Below, in pieces: positions 35,722 through 43,933 of a DNA stretch of 64,000 nucleotides; position 1 is the stretch's first letter, and every line of letters begins with the position of its first letter. The position numbers were made by a program, and so were the translations under genes. Source of the stretch: [Mycobacterium] manitobense (lineage in GTDB: Bacteria > Actinomycetota > Actinomycetes > Mycobacteriales > Mycobacteriaceae); the NCBI RefSeq assembly GCF_025821665.1, contig NZ_JACKSJ010000254.1, forward strand, positions 31,280-95,279, given 5' to 3'. The notes beneath the pieces were generated by a model. It was not told the origin of the DNA. It did not search any database and saw nothing but the letters and a program-made list of their open reading frames with translations.

Positions 35722-37205
35722 GCGCCGGTGGCCCGGAAGATTGCGTTCGCGGTCTTCATCGCGATCGCGAGATCGCCGAGCATCGACCAGTTCTCGACAT
35801 AGGACAGGTCGAGCCGCACGGAATCTTCCCACGACAGGTCCGATCGTCCGCTCACCTGCCACAGCCCGGTGATCCCCGGCCGCACCAGCAGCCGGCGCCT
35901 GACGTGGTCGTCGTAGGCCTCGACCTCCGTGCGCAACGGGGGCCGGGGGCCGACGACGCTCATCTCACCGGTGAGGACGTTGATGAACTGCGGTAGCTCG
36001 TCGAGGCTGTACCGGCGCAGGAACCGCCCCACGGAAGTGACGCGCGGGTCGCGCCGGATCTTGAACAGCATCGCGCCGCCCTCGTTGAGGTGGGCGATGT
36101 CGGCCAGCCGGCGGTCCGCGTCGACGACCATGCTGCGGAACTTGATCATCTGGAAGGGCTTGCCGTCGATGCCGATTCGTTCGGACCGGTACAGCACCGG
36201 TCCGCGGCTGCCGGCCTTGACCGCCAGGGCCGCCGCGAGCAGCACCGGCGAGGTGAGCAGCAGCACCATCAGCGCGAAACCGACATCGAAGGCCCGCTTC
36301 TGGAACCGCTTGGCACCGTCGTAGCGCGGCTTGTCGACGTGCAGCAGCGGCTGACCCCCCACGAGGCGGACGGTGAGGCGCGGACTCGCCACATCGGCCA
36401 TGCCGGGCGAGACCACCAGGTCGACGTCCAGTTTCTCGAGTTGCCAGGACAAATCGCGGATTTCGTCGGCATCGAGGTGCCCGGAGGTCAGCATGACGGT
36501 GTCGGCGCCGGACATGGCGACCGCCGTAGCGATGTCGCTGTCGTACGGGTAGGCGGGCACCGGGCCACTCGGCGAGAGGTCCAGGCTCTGCCGGGCCATC
36601 AGGCCGGGCACGCACACCGCGACGAGGCGGTATCCGTCGCCGGGGGCTCGGGCGAGCGACTTCGCCAGCGCCCGCACCGATTCCGGTCGGCCCACCGCGA
36701 GGACGGTGTGCATGAAGGCCCCGCGTCGCCGGTGGCGCACCACGAATCGGCGTGACAGCCATCGGCTCATCGTGAGCGCGAGCAGTCCGAGGGGGAAGGC
36801 GATGGCGAGGTAGCCGCGTGCGATCTCGATGCGCAGCAGGATCGACGCGACGGCGATGACGCCGAAGACCGACAGCGTGGCCATCCACACCCGGCGGTAC
36901 TCCTCGATGCCACTGCCCAGGATCTGCGTCGACCGGGTGCGGTGCACGGTCAGCGCCGCGATCCACAGGGCGGCGATCGAGGCCGACACCAGGATGTAGT
37001 CGATGGAACCGAGGCCCACCAGGCTGGTGGCGGTGAGATCGCCGAACCGCAGCACCTGGGCCAGCGCGACGACACCGATCACGATCACCGCGTCCGACGA
37101 CATCAGCCAGCGGGCGTAGTGCACCTGCCATTGACGCAGGCCGGGCCACGCGGCCGCCGTGGTGGTCGGGGCTACGGAGTCAGACGTCGTGGTCTGAAAA
37201 CTCAT
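35715..37205 (-). CDS. Exopolysaccharide polyprenyl glycosylphosphotransferase (WbaP/CpsE-type initiating sugar transferase)
   Basis: Transfers the first sugar-1-phosphate to decaprenyl phosphate, starting the lipid-linked repeat unit. The 496-residue protein has four to five N-terminal membrane segments (within 25-135), a CoA-binding-like central domain, another hydrophobic segment near 305-325 and a catalytic C-terminal domain with KRAFDVGFAL, KFRSMVVDAD, YSLDELPQ, MSVVGPRPP and PGITGLWQVSGRS. All family motifs are intact. It is on the minus strand at the right end of the cluster, transcribed toward it from its own promoter. Confidence 0.93.
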   Translation of the reverse strand: MSFQTTTSDSVAPTTTAAAWPGLRQWQVHYARWLMSSDAVIVIGVVALAQVLRFGDLTATSLVGLGSIDYILVSASIAALWIAALTVHRTRSTQILGSGIEEYRRVWMATLSVFGVIAVASILLRIEIARGYLAIAFPLGLLALTMSRWLSRRFVVRHRRRGAFMHTVLAVGRPESVRALAKSLARAPGDGYRLVAVCVPGLMARQSLDLSPSGPVPAYPYDSDIATAVAMSGADTVMLTSGHLDADEIRDLSWQLEKLDVDLVVSPGMADVASPRLTVRLVGGQPLLHVDKPRYDGAKRFQKRAFDVGFALMVLLLTSPVLLAAALAVKAGSRGPVLYRSERIGIDGKPFQMIKFRSMVVDADRRLADIAHLNEGGAMLFKIRRDPRVTSVGRFLRRYSLDELPQFINVLTGEMSVVGPRPPLRTEVEAYDDHVRRRLLVRPGITGLWQVSGRSDLSWEDSVRLDLSYVENWSMLGDLAIAMKTANAIFRATGAY

Positions 37206-37597
37206 CGGCCAGAATCGCCTTTTCTATTCGCCACTCGCAATACTGGCTAATAGTTACACAGGCTGACTTGCCTGCCAACCAACGACACCGTCGTGTTACC
37301 TATGTCACTCCAATTCGACGCCTCCGTCATTTGCGCCGCGGCATGTCAGCCGCCGGATGACCCGAACTGACGCCCGTGAAAGCGCTGATCAGCGGCAGGG
37401 GGTGGATTGCGGAGTCAAGCTATCCACATCGTGGGACGGGGCGGGCCGGGCAGCGCTGTGACCACGAAACTTGTCGCAGAGATGCAGATCTAGCAAACGA
37501 ACTGGTCGTCGCCATAGCGCGCGGTGGCCGCTGCCGGCCGACCACGAGCGCGGTGGGGACGTCGCCGACGCAGGACGTGCCGATAGCATCGACACCC
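37206..37597. other. Intergenic region between divergent sugar transferase gene and accD5
   Basis: About 390 bases without a supported gene. The left third is AT-rich and carries the likely sugar transferase promoter. The right end, close to the accD5 ATG, has TAGCAT at 37584-37589, which could be the -10 of a nearly leaderless accD5 transcript. It marks the right boundary of the inserted polysaccharide block. No repeat, tRNA or integrase is visible. Confidence 0.55.
37251..37278 (-). promoter_or_regulatory. Possible promoter of the sugar transferase gene
   Basis: On the minus strand TTGGCA (37278-37273) and TAACTA (37256-37251) are separated by 16 bases in an AT-rich stretch about 45 bases upstream of the start codon. 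The match to a housekeeping promoter is moderate and the spacing is one base short of the optimum. Confidence 0.35.
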
Positions 37598-39247
37598 ATG
37601 ACGAGCGTTACCGAGCCTTCCCAGACGCCCACGGACGGGTCAGCCGGGCACGAGCCGGACATCCACACCACCGCGGGCAAGCTGGCCGATCTGAAGAAGC
37701 GCGCCGAGGAGACGTTGCATCCCGTCGGGGAAGCAGCCATCGAGAAGGTGCACGCCAAGGGCAAGCTCACCGCCAGGGAGCGGATTCTCGCCCTGCTGGA
37801 CGAGGACTCCTTCGTCGAACTCGACGCGCTCGCCAAGCACCGCAGCACCAACTTCGGCCTGCAGCAGAACCGGCCGGTCGGCGACGGCGTGGTGACCGGC
37901 TACGGCACGGTCGACGGCCGCGACGTGTGCGTCTTCAGCCAGGACGCCACCGTGTTCGGCGGCAGCCTCGGCGAGGTCTACGGCGAGAAGATCGTCAAGG
38001 TGCAGGAGCTGGCGATCAAGACCGGTCGCCCGCTGATCGGCATCAACGACGGCGCCGGGGCGCGCATCCAGGAAGGCGTCGTCTCGCTCGGCCTGTACAG
38101 CAAGATCTTCCACAACAACATCAAGGCCTCCGGGGTGATCCCGCAGATCTCGCTGATCATGGGCGCCGCCGCAGGCGGGCACGTCTACTCCCCCGCGCTG
38201 ACCGACTTCGTCATCATGGTCGACCAGACCAGCCAGATGTTCATCACCGGACCGGACGTCATCAAGACCGTCACCGGCGAGGAGGTGACGATGGAGGAGC
38301 TTGGCGGGGCGCACACCCACATGGCCAAGTCCGGGCTCGCGCACTACGTCGCCTCCGGTGAGCAGGACGCATTCGACTATGTCCGCGATCTGCTGTCGTA
38401 CCTGCCGCCGAACAACTACGCCGACCCGCCGCGGTACCCGTCGCCCAACCCCTCGGGCCCCATCGAGGAGACCCTCACCGACGAGGACCTCGAACTCGAC
38501 ACGCTGATCCCGGATTCGCCGAACCAGCCGTACGACATGCACGAGGTGATCACCCGGATCCTGGACGAGGACGAGTTCCTGGAGGTGCAGTCCGGCTACG
38601 CGACGAACATCATCGTCGGGTTCGGCCGGGTGGACGGCCGTCCGGTCGGCATCGTCGCCAACCAGCCCACCCAGTTCGCCGGCTGCCTGGACATCAACGC
38701 CTCGGAGAAGGCCGCACGGTTCATCCGCACCTGCGACTGCTTCAACATTCCGATCATCATGCTGGTGGACGTACCGGGCTTCCTGCCGGGAACCGACCAG
38801 GAGTACAACGGCATCATCCGCCGCGGCGCCAAGCTGCTCTACGCCTACGGTGAGGCCACCGTCGCCAAGATCACCGTCATCACCCGCAAGGCCTATGGCG
38901 GCGCCTACTGCGTGATGGGGTCCAAGGAGATGGGCGCCGACGTCAACGTCGCGTGGCCGACGGCCCAGATCGCGGTGATGGGTGCCTCCGGCGCGGTCGG
39001 GTTCGTCTACCGCCAGCAGCTCAAAGAGGCCGCGAAAGAGGGCAAGGACGTGGACGCCCTGCGGCTGCAGCTGCAGCAGGAGTACGAGGACACGCTGGTG
39101 AACCCGTACATCGCCGCCGAGCGCGGTTACGTCGACGCGGTGATCCCGCCGTCGCACACCCGCGGTTACGTCGCCACGGCGCTGCGGCTGCTGGAGCGCA
39201 AGATCACCCAGACACCGCCGCGCAAGCACGGCAACATCCCGCTGTGA
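37598..39247 (+). CDS. accD5: Propionyl/acyl-CoA carboxylase beta (carboxyltransferase) subunit
   Basis: Carboxyltransferase of the acyl-CoA carboxylase that makes methylmalonyl-CoA (and malonyl-CoA) for mycolate and methyl-branched lipid synthesis, working with AccA3 and AccE5. The 549-residue protein is full length and very like mycobacterial AccD5, with the two crotonase-like halves, GINDGAGARIQEG, the oxyanion segment GAAAGGHVYSPAL and VDVPGFLPGTDQE and GGAYCVMGSK in the C-terminal half. ATG 37598 gives the conserved start MTSVTEPS. It is followed after 19 bases by accE5. Confidence 0.97.
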   Translation: MTSVTEPSQTPTDGSAGHEPDIHTTAGKLADLKKRAEETLHPVGEAAIEKVHAKGKLTARERILALLDEDSFVELDALAKHRSTNFGLQQNRPVGDGVVTGYGTVDGRDVCVFSQDATVFGGSLGEVYGEKIVKVQELAIKTGRPLIGINDGAGARIQEGVVSLGLYSKIFHNNIKASGVIPQISLIMGAAAGGHVYSPALTDFVIMVDQTSQMFITGPDVIKTVTGEEVTMEELGGAHTHMAKSGLAHYVASGEQDAFDYVRDLLSYLPPNNYADPPRYPSPNPSGPIEETLTDEDLELDTLIPDSPNQPYDMHEVITRILDEDEFLEVQSGYATNIIVGFGRVDGRPVGIVANQPTQFAGCLDINASEKAARFIRTCDCFNIPIIMLVDVPGFLPGTDQEYNGIIRRGAKLLYAYGEATVAKITVITRKAYGGAYCVMGSKEMGADVNVAWPTAQIAVMGASGAVGFVYRQQLKEAAKEGKDVDALRLQLQQEYEDTLVNPYIAAERGYVDAVIPPSHTRGYVATALRLLERKITQTPPRKHGNIPL

Positions 39248-39266
39248 CGTCCAGGAAGGCGAGGGT

Positions 39267-39545
39267 ATGAACCACGACGCGGACATCACCGAGGTCAGCG
39301 ATCCCCGGCAGATGACGATCGACCGGCCTGCGCCGGCTGCCCCGGAATTCCATGTCGTCAAGGGCTCCCCGAGCGAGGCGGAGATCGCGGCACTGGTGAC
39401 CGTGCTCGCCGGCGCCTCGGGCGCCCCGGTCGAGCCGGGCCCCCAGGAGCTGAACCCGTGGGGCCACCCCGTCGACAAGCTGCGCTACCCGGTGTTCAGC
39501 TGGCAGCGCGTCACCCTGTTGCAACGAACCCACATGAGGCGCTGA
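39267..39545 (+). CDS. accE5: Acyl-CoA carboxylase epsilon subunit
   Basis: Small accessory subunit that bridges AccA3 and AccD5 and stimulates activity. The 92-residue protein has the family core, a FHVVKGSPSEAEIAALVTVL segment (core VVKGSPSEAEIAAL) and the C-terminal motif YPVFSWQRVTLLQRTHMRR (core WQRV). It is shorter at the N-terminus than the M. tuberculosis protein. Its TGA overlaps the ATG of a repeated mini-ORF series that leads into maf. Confidence 0.93.
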   Translation: MNHDADITEVSDPRQMTIDRPAPAAPEFHVVKGSPSEAEIAALVTVLAGASGAPVEPGPQELNPWGHPVDKLRYPVFSWQRVTLLQRTHMRR

Positions 39546-39640
39546 TGAGCGCTTGCGCGAAGAACATCGGGCACTGATGAGCGCTCGCGCGAAGAACATC
39601 GGGCGCTGATGAGCGCTTGCGCGAAGAACATCGGGCAGTG
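39545..39640 (+). repeat. Three tandem 32-bp units, each a 10-codon mini-ORF, linking accE5 to maf (MIRU-like)
   Basis: Three 32-base units stand head to tail, differing at only a few bases. Each holds an ATG, ten codons and a TGA whose last A is the first base of the next ATG: frames 39545-39577 (MSACAKNIGH), 39577-39609 (MSARAKNIGR) and 39609-39641 (MSACAKNIGQ). The first ATG overlaps the accE5 stop and the last TGA overlaps the GTG start of maf. The design recalls the mycobacterial interspersed repetitive units of the senX3-regX3 operon, which also insert at stop/start overlaps and keep translational coupling. Confidence 0.9.
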
Positions 39641-40261
39641 ACCCGGGTCGTCCTGGGTTCCGCCTCGGTGGGCCGGCTCGGTGTGCTGCGTCAGGCCGGC
39701 GTCGACCCGCTCGTCATCGTCTCGGGCGTCGACGAGGACGCGGTGATCGCCTCGCTGGGTCCGGCCGCCGCGCCGGCGGAGGTGGTGTGCGCGCTCGCGG
39801 ACGCGAAGGCGGCCGACGTGGTGGGCCGGCTTCCCGAGGACGTCGCGGCGGACTGCGTGGTCATCGGATGTGATTCGATGCTCGGCCTCGACGGACGCCT
39901 GCACGGTAAGCCGGGCACCGCCGACGCCGCCCGCATGCAGTGGCAGGCGATGGCGGGCCGCGCCGGCGCGCTGCACACCGGCCACGCCGTGCTCCGCGTC
40001 CGCGACGGTGCGATAGTCGAGAAGGCCGTCGAATCGCGTTCTACAACAGTGCATTTCGCGACACCGAGCGAGGCCGACCTGGACGCCTACGTCGGTACCG
40101 GCGAACCACTGGGCGTGGCAGGCGCGTTCACCCTCGACGGGTACGGCGGGTGGTTCGTCGATCGCATCGAGGGCGACCCGTCGAACGTGATCGGTCTCAG
40201 CCTTCCGCTGACCCGCCGGCTGCTCGACCGCGTCGGAATACCCGTCACCGCACTCTGGTAG
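39638..40261 (+). CDS. maf: Maf-like nucleoside triphosphate pyrophosphatase
   Basis: Hydrolyses non-canonical or modified nucleoside triphosphates (septum-inhibition/house-cleaning family). The 207-residue protein starts VTRVVLGSASVGRL, the conserved SAS(x)GR loop, and has ACDS-like CDSMLGLDGRLHGKP and the GAFTLDGYGG motif with catalytic Asp. GTG 39638 is chosen over an upstream ATG at 39617 because it matches the family start and overlaps the stop of the last mini-ORF. It is the Rv3282 homologue, in the accD5-accE5-maf order. Confidence 0.92.
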   Translation: MTRVVLGSASVGRLGVLRQAGVDPLVIVSGVDEDAVIASLGPAAAPAEVVCALADAKAADVVGRLPEDVAADCVVIGCDSMLGLDGRLHGKPGTADAARMQWQAMAGRAGALHTGHAVLRVRDGAIVEKAVESRSTTVHFATPSEADLDAYVGTGEPLGVAGAFTLDGYGGWFVDRIEGDPSNVIGLSLPLTRRLLDRVGIPVTALW

Positions 40262-40264
40262 CGG

Positions 40265-41005
40265 TCATCGCTTCGGTTCCGCATCGAGCCGGGGCACGAC
40301 GTTCCCCGGCTTCGCGGGCGCGAGGATCTCGCCCTTGACGTCGACGATCGACGAGTCGGTGACGATCGGTGCCGCCGGATCCGGGCGCTTGAAAAATTGT
40401 CGGGCGATGCTGAAGCCGGGCTCGGCCACCCGGTCGGCGGTGCACTTGTCGTACGCGCCCTCCGACGGGGGTCGTTCCGGCGCCCACGCCAAGCCCGGAT
40501 TCAATTGCACCGCATTCGTTTCGGTGTTCCGGACCCCGACGCTGTGCAAGCAGTCCCACAGGTCCCTGTCGTCGATGTATTTGCCGCTGGCCGGGAAGGT
40601 GTCGCGTGGCGCCAGGTAGTAGAGGTCGTAGAACTCCCCCCGCGGCGTCTGCCTCACCGTGTACCCGATGACCGGCAGGGGTCCACGGTTCTCCGGAGGC
40701 GGGGCGACGTAGGCGTCGATCGCCGCCTGCCGGTCCGCGCGGGCCTGCTTGTCGGCCTCCTGCTGGGCGATCAGGTTCTTGTAGTCGCTGTCGGCCGACC
40801 AGAACATGATCCCGCCGAACACCACGGCCGCGATCACGCCCAGCCCGCCGAGCGCCGTCATCAGGTAGGCGGCATCGCTGGGCTCGTTGGCCTCCGGGTT
40901 GCGGAACTTCCACGACTCGAACAGCCACCACATCTTCCTGGGCTGCAGCAGCATGAAGAGGCCGATCGGAACGCCGATCAGCATCACGACGATCGCGAAT
41001 CCCAC
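40265..41005 (-). CDS. Membrane-anchored protein of unknown function, paralogue of the next gene
   Basis: A 246-residue protein with an N-terminal membrane segment (2-18), the conserved juxtamembrane block PRKMWWLFESWKFRNPEANEPSD near 20-42 (core WKFRNPEANEPS), a second membrane segment (about 46-66) and an outer domain with two cysteines. GTG 41005 was chosen by comparison with the paralogue at 41008-41727. Possibly the DUF6199 type, with low certainty. It lies two bases after the paralogue's stop, so the two form an operon. Function unknown. Confidence 0.75.
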   Translation of the reverse strand: MGFAIVVMLIGVPIGLFMLLQPRKMWWLFESWKFRNPEANEPSDAAYLMTALGGLGVIAAVVFGGIMFWSADSDYKNLIAQQEADKQARADRQAAIDAYVAPPPENRGPLPVIGYTVRQTPRGEFYDLYYLAPRDTFPASGKYIDDRDLWDCLHSVGVRNTETNAVQLNPGLAWAPERPPSEGAYDKCTADRVAEPGFSIARQFFKRPDPAAPIVTDSSIVDVKGEILAPAKPGNVVPRLDAEPKR

Positions 41006-41007
41006 GG

Positions 41008-41727
41008 CTACTGCGCTCCGGGGAGGTGCGGCACAGGGTTGCCGGCGGCGGCCGGCGCCAGCACGGTGCCGTCCGGACGGACGACGGCACTGTTGGTGAC
41101 GATCGACGCGTCCGGCCTGATCGTGCCGATGCGGATGGTCGCGACGCCGGGCGACCAGGCGTCGGTCACGCGGCACGTCGACTCGCCGGCGAGTGTGGCC
41201 TTCAGACCCGGCGTCCAGCCCAGGCGCAGATCGGCGGTGATCCGGTCGGTGCCGATGCCGCGGACCTGCCGCATGACCTCACACCCCTGCTCGGTGAAGA
41301 AGTTGAAACCGCCGGCCACCGGCGCCGATCCCGCGGGCACGAGGTAGGACAGGTCGAGCATCGTGGCGCCGCCCTGCTCGGCCAGCCGGTACCCGACGAT
41401 GGGCAGCGCCCCCCGATCCTGCGGGCGTGACGTCAGGCCGGCCCGCGGCGGCGGGGTGCGCTTGGTGGTAGTCGTGGCCGGCCCCGAAGGCGCGTCGTCG
41501 TCGTTCGACCCGCCGCTGGTGAAGGCGAGCAGCGCGACGACGACCGATGCGACGATGACGAGGACCCCGGTGAGCGAGGACATCCCGTAGGCGGCCTCGC
41601 TGGGTTCGTTGGCCTCGGGGTTCTTGTATTTCCACGACTCCGTGGCCCACCACAGCTTGTCCGGGTTGCGGAACAACCACACGCCGATCGGTATCCCGAT
41701 CAGCAGGACGAGGATTCCGAGTGCCAC
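41008..41727 (-). CDS. Membrane-anchored protein of unknown function, paralogue of the previous gene
   Basis: A 239-residue protein built like its neighbour: membrane segment 2-18, PDKLWWATESWKYKNPEANEPSE block (core WKYKNPEANEPS), second membrane segment (about 46-66), a Thr/Pro linker and an outer beta-rich domain with two cysteines (EQGCEVM and ESTCRVT). GTG 41727 aligns with the paralogue start; ATG 41769 would add 14 poorly matching residues. It is divergent from sseA. The role is unknown; the strong WW(x)4WK block suggests a membrane-interface interaction. Confidence 0.75.
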   Translation of the reverse strand: MALGILVLLIGIPIGVWLFRNPDKLWWATESWKYKNPEANEPSEAAYGMSSLTGVLVIVASVVVALLAFTSGGSNDDDAPSGPATTTTKRTPPPRAGLTSRPQDRGALPIVGYRLAEQGGATMLDLSYLVPAGSAPVAGGFNFFTEQGCEVMRQVRGIGTDRITADLRLGWTPGLKATLAGESTCRVTDAWSPGVATIRIGTIRPDASIVTNSAVVRPDGTVLAPAAAGNPVPHLPGAQ

Positions 41728-41797
41728 CGGAAAATCGTAAAGTCGCCGGGGGGCCACTAGGCGCAGCAATTCCCGGTGCGGCGGTAGGCTCGCTGAC

Positions 41798-42697
41798 GTG
41801 CCGCTTCCACCAGATCCCAGCCCCGCGCTGCAGGACTACGCCCACCCCGAACGCCTGGTCACCTCCGACTGGCTGGCGAGCAATCTGGGCAGGCCCGGCC
41901 TTGCCATCGTCGAGTCCGACGAGGATGTGCTGCTCTACGACACCGGTCACATCCCCGGCGCGGTGAAGATCGACTGGCACACCGATCTCAACGATCCGAA
42001 CGTGCGCGACTACATCGACGGCGCGCAGTTCGCCGAGCTGATGGACCGCAAGGGGATCGCCCGCGACGACACCGTCGTCATCTACGGCGACAAGAGCAAC
42101 TGGTGGGCGGCTTACGCGCTGTGGGTGTTCACCCTGTTCGGCCACCCCGACGTCCGGCTCCTCGACGGCGGGCGCGACCTGTGGGTCTCCGACGGCCGCG
42201 ACACCACGCTCGACGTCCCCAACCGGCGCTCCAGCGGTTATCCCGTCGTCGAACGCGACGACGCGCCGATCCGGGCGTTCAAGGACGACGTGCTGGGCAT
42301 CCTCGGCGCCCAGCCGCTGATCGATGTCCGGTCACCGGCGGAGTACACCGGTGAACGCACCCACATGCCCGACTACCCGGAGGAAGGCGCCCTGCGCGGC
42401 GGGCACATCCCCACCGCCCGGTCGATCCCGTGGGCCAAGGCCGCCGACGACAGCGGACGCTTCCGCAAGCGTGCCGAACTCGAGGATCTGTACGGCTTCC
42501 TCCAGGAGGCCGGCACGGACCCCAAGAGAACAGTTGTGTACTGCCGCATCGGTGAGCGCTCCAGCCACACGTGGTTCGTACTGACCCACCTGCTCGGACT
42601 GCCGGGCGTGCGGAACTACGACGGTTCGTGGACCGAGTGGGGCAACGCCGTGCGCGTGCCCGTCGCCGTCGGGGAAGAGCCCGGCGAGGCGCCGTGA
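41798..42697 (+). CDS. sseA: Thiosulfate sulfurtransferase (rhodanese), SseA type
   Basis: A 299-residue tandem-rhodanese protein. The inactive N-terminal domain has YDTGHIPGAVKIDW and YGDKSNWWAAY; the active C-terminal domain has IDVRSPAEYTGE and the catalytic Cys loop VVYCRIGERSSHTWF. It transfers sulfane sulfur and in mycobacteria is paired with a SufE-like partner, encoded next. The GTG start at 41798 gives the conserved MPLPPDPSP start. Its TGA overlaps the sufE-like start by four bases (Rv3283-Rv3284). Confidence 0.93.
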   Translation: MPLPPDPSPALQDYAHPERLVTSDWLASNLGRPGLAIVESDEDVLLYDTGHIPGAVKIDWHTDLNDPNVRDYIDGAQFAELMDRKGIARDDTVVIYGDKSNWWAAYALWVFTLFGHPDVRLLDGGRDLWVSDGRDTTLDVPNRRSSGYPVVERDDAPIRAFKDDVLGILGAQPLIDVRSPAEYTGERTHMPDYPEEGALRGGHIPTARSIPWAKAADDSGRFRKRAELEDLYGFLQEAGTDPKRTVVYCRIGERSSHTWFVLTHLLGLPGVRNYDGSWTEWGNAVRVPVAVGEEPGEAP

Positions 42698-43119
42698 CGT
42701 CGACCGCCGGGATGCCGGCCGCCCTCGCCGAGGTCGTCTCCGACTTCGCGGAGGTGCAGGGGCAGGACAAGCTGCGGCTCCTGCTGGAATTTGCCGACGA
42801 CCTGCCGCCGCTGCCGGCCGGGCTCGAGCAGGCCGCGATGGAACCGGTGCCCGAGTGCCAGTCCCCGTTGTTCCTGCATGTCGACGCAAGCGACCGGGAG
42901 CACGTCCGGCTGTACTTCAGCGCGCCGGCCGAGGCGCCGACGACCCGCGGCTTCGCCTCGATCCTGGCCACCGGACTCGACGAACTGCCCGCCGAGGAGA
43001 TCCTCGCCGTGCCTGACGACTTCTATTCCGACCTCGGCCTGGCCGCACTCATCAGCCCGCTGAGACTGCGCGGCATGTCGGCCATGCTGGCCCGGATCAA
43101 GAAGCGGCTGAGAGCCTGA
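42694..43119 (+). CDS. SufE-like sulfur acceptor protein (Rv3284 homologue)
   Basis: A 141-residue protein of the SufE family, which accepts persulfide sulfur. The reactive Cys is in EPVPECQSPLFLHVD near residue 54, in the position of E. coli SufE Cys51. GTG 42694 overlaps the sseA stop, so the two are coupled and probably partners. A full SUF operon is not near. Confidence 0.9.
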   Translation: MTSTAGMPAALAEVVSDFAEVQGQDKLRLLLEFADDLPPLPAGLEQAAMEPVPECQSPLFLHVDASDREHVRLYFSAPAEAPTTRGFASILATGLDELPAEEILAVPDDFYSDLGLAALISPLRLRGMSAMLARIKKRLRA

Positions 43120-43138
43120 CGTCAGTTCGGTGCTTCAG

Positions 43139-43474
43139 CTAGCTGTAGCACTCTTCGCCGGCTCTGGTGATACCCACCCCGTACCACGCGTCTTCCGACA
43201 TCGGCTCACCCGCCTCGGGCGATTGCCAGCACACCTTCCAGAACTTCTCGACCAGTTGCTGCTGGTCCGCGCTCTTGATGTTCTGTGTATTGAGGACCAG
43301 ATCCGGGTTGCCGGAGGCTGTGATGACTTCCTCCTGGGCCTCGTCGAGTCTCATGTCGACGACATCCGGCATCTCCGGCGGTTCCTGCGCCGTTGCGACC
43401 GGCGCAGCGAAACCGCCTGCAGCAACCAGAATCGCCGAGCTTACGGTGACCAGATGTATCCGCTTGATCCGCAT
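43139..43474 (-). CDS. Small secreted protein with PASTA-like domain
   Basis: A 111-residue protein with a Sec signal (1-29, cleavage after VATA) and a domain starting MPDVVDMRLDEAQEEV, which resembles the PASTA start (PDVxGMxxxEA). Two cysteines near the C-terminus (KVCWQSP and GEECYS) may pair. A clear AGGGGGAG-type ribosome site precedes ATG 43474. It is a paralogue of the next gene (43607-43933) with the same signal, domain and cysteine spacing. The function is unknown. Confidence 0.8.
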   Translation of the reverse strand: MRIKRIHLVTVSSAILVAAGGFAAPVATAQEPPEMPDVVDMRLDEAQEEVITASGNPDLVLNTQNIKSADQQQLVEKFWKVCWQSPEAGEPMSEDAWYGVGITRAGEECYS

Positions 43475-43606
43475 GAACTCCCCCTTCGCCCCGCCCGGGA
43501 GAAAGATTACAGCAACGGGCGGCCGGCCATCCGGGTTGTTCGTAAGCCGTCATAATCGCGCCGTCACCCGTCGGTGCAGCTACCGGCGGTAGGCGTCAGG
43601 TGCGGC

Positions 43607-43933
43607 TCAGCACTCTTCGCCGGCCCTGACCACACCCACTTCGTAGGATTCGTCTTCGGCAATCGGTTCACCCGCGTCAGGCGACTGCTCACACACCTTC
43701 CAGAAGATGGGAACCAATTGCTCCTGCTTCGGTCCCGTGATGTTCGAGGACTCCAGGACCAGCTCCGGGTTGGCGGCGGCTTCGGCGAACTCCGCCTGCG
43801 CCTCGTCGAGGGTCATCTCGACCAGATCCGGCATCTCCGCCTCATCCGCTGTGGCGACCGGAATCGCGACGCCACTGGCACCGATCAGAATCATCGACGA
43901 GATACCGATGATGTGTAGCGGCTTCCTCCACAT
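43607..43933 (-). CDS. Small secreted protein with PASTA-like domain (paralogue)
   Basis: A 108-residue protein with a Sec signal (1-30, cleavage after VATA) and MPDLVEMTLDEAQAEF, again PASTA-like, ending VCEQSPDAGEP and GEEC. ATG 43933 was chosen because GAAGGGGGAAG lies at the right spacing upstream and the signal then starts with MWRKPLH. It and the gene at 43139-43474 arose by duplication. Both are separated by about 130 bases, so each may have its own promoter. Confidence 0.8.
   Translation of the reverse strand: MWRKPLHIIGISSMILIGASGVAIPVATADEAEMPDLVEMTLDEAQAEFAEAAANPELVLESSNITGPKQEQLVPIFWKVCEQSPDAGEPIAEDESYEVGVVRAGEEC

Noticed and set aside
24469..37205. A mobile element carrying the exopolysaccharide cluster
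   Set aside because: No transposase, integrase, terminal repeat or tRNA was found at either edge; transfer is suggested only by synteny.
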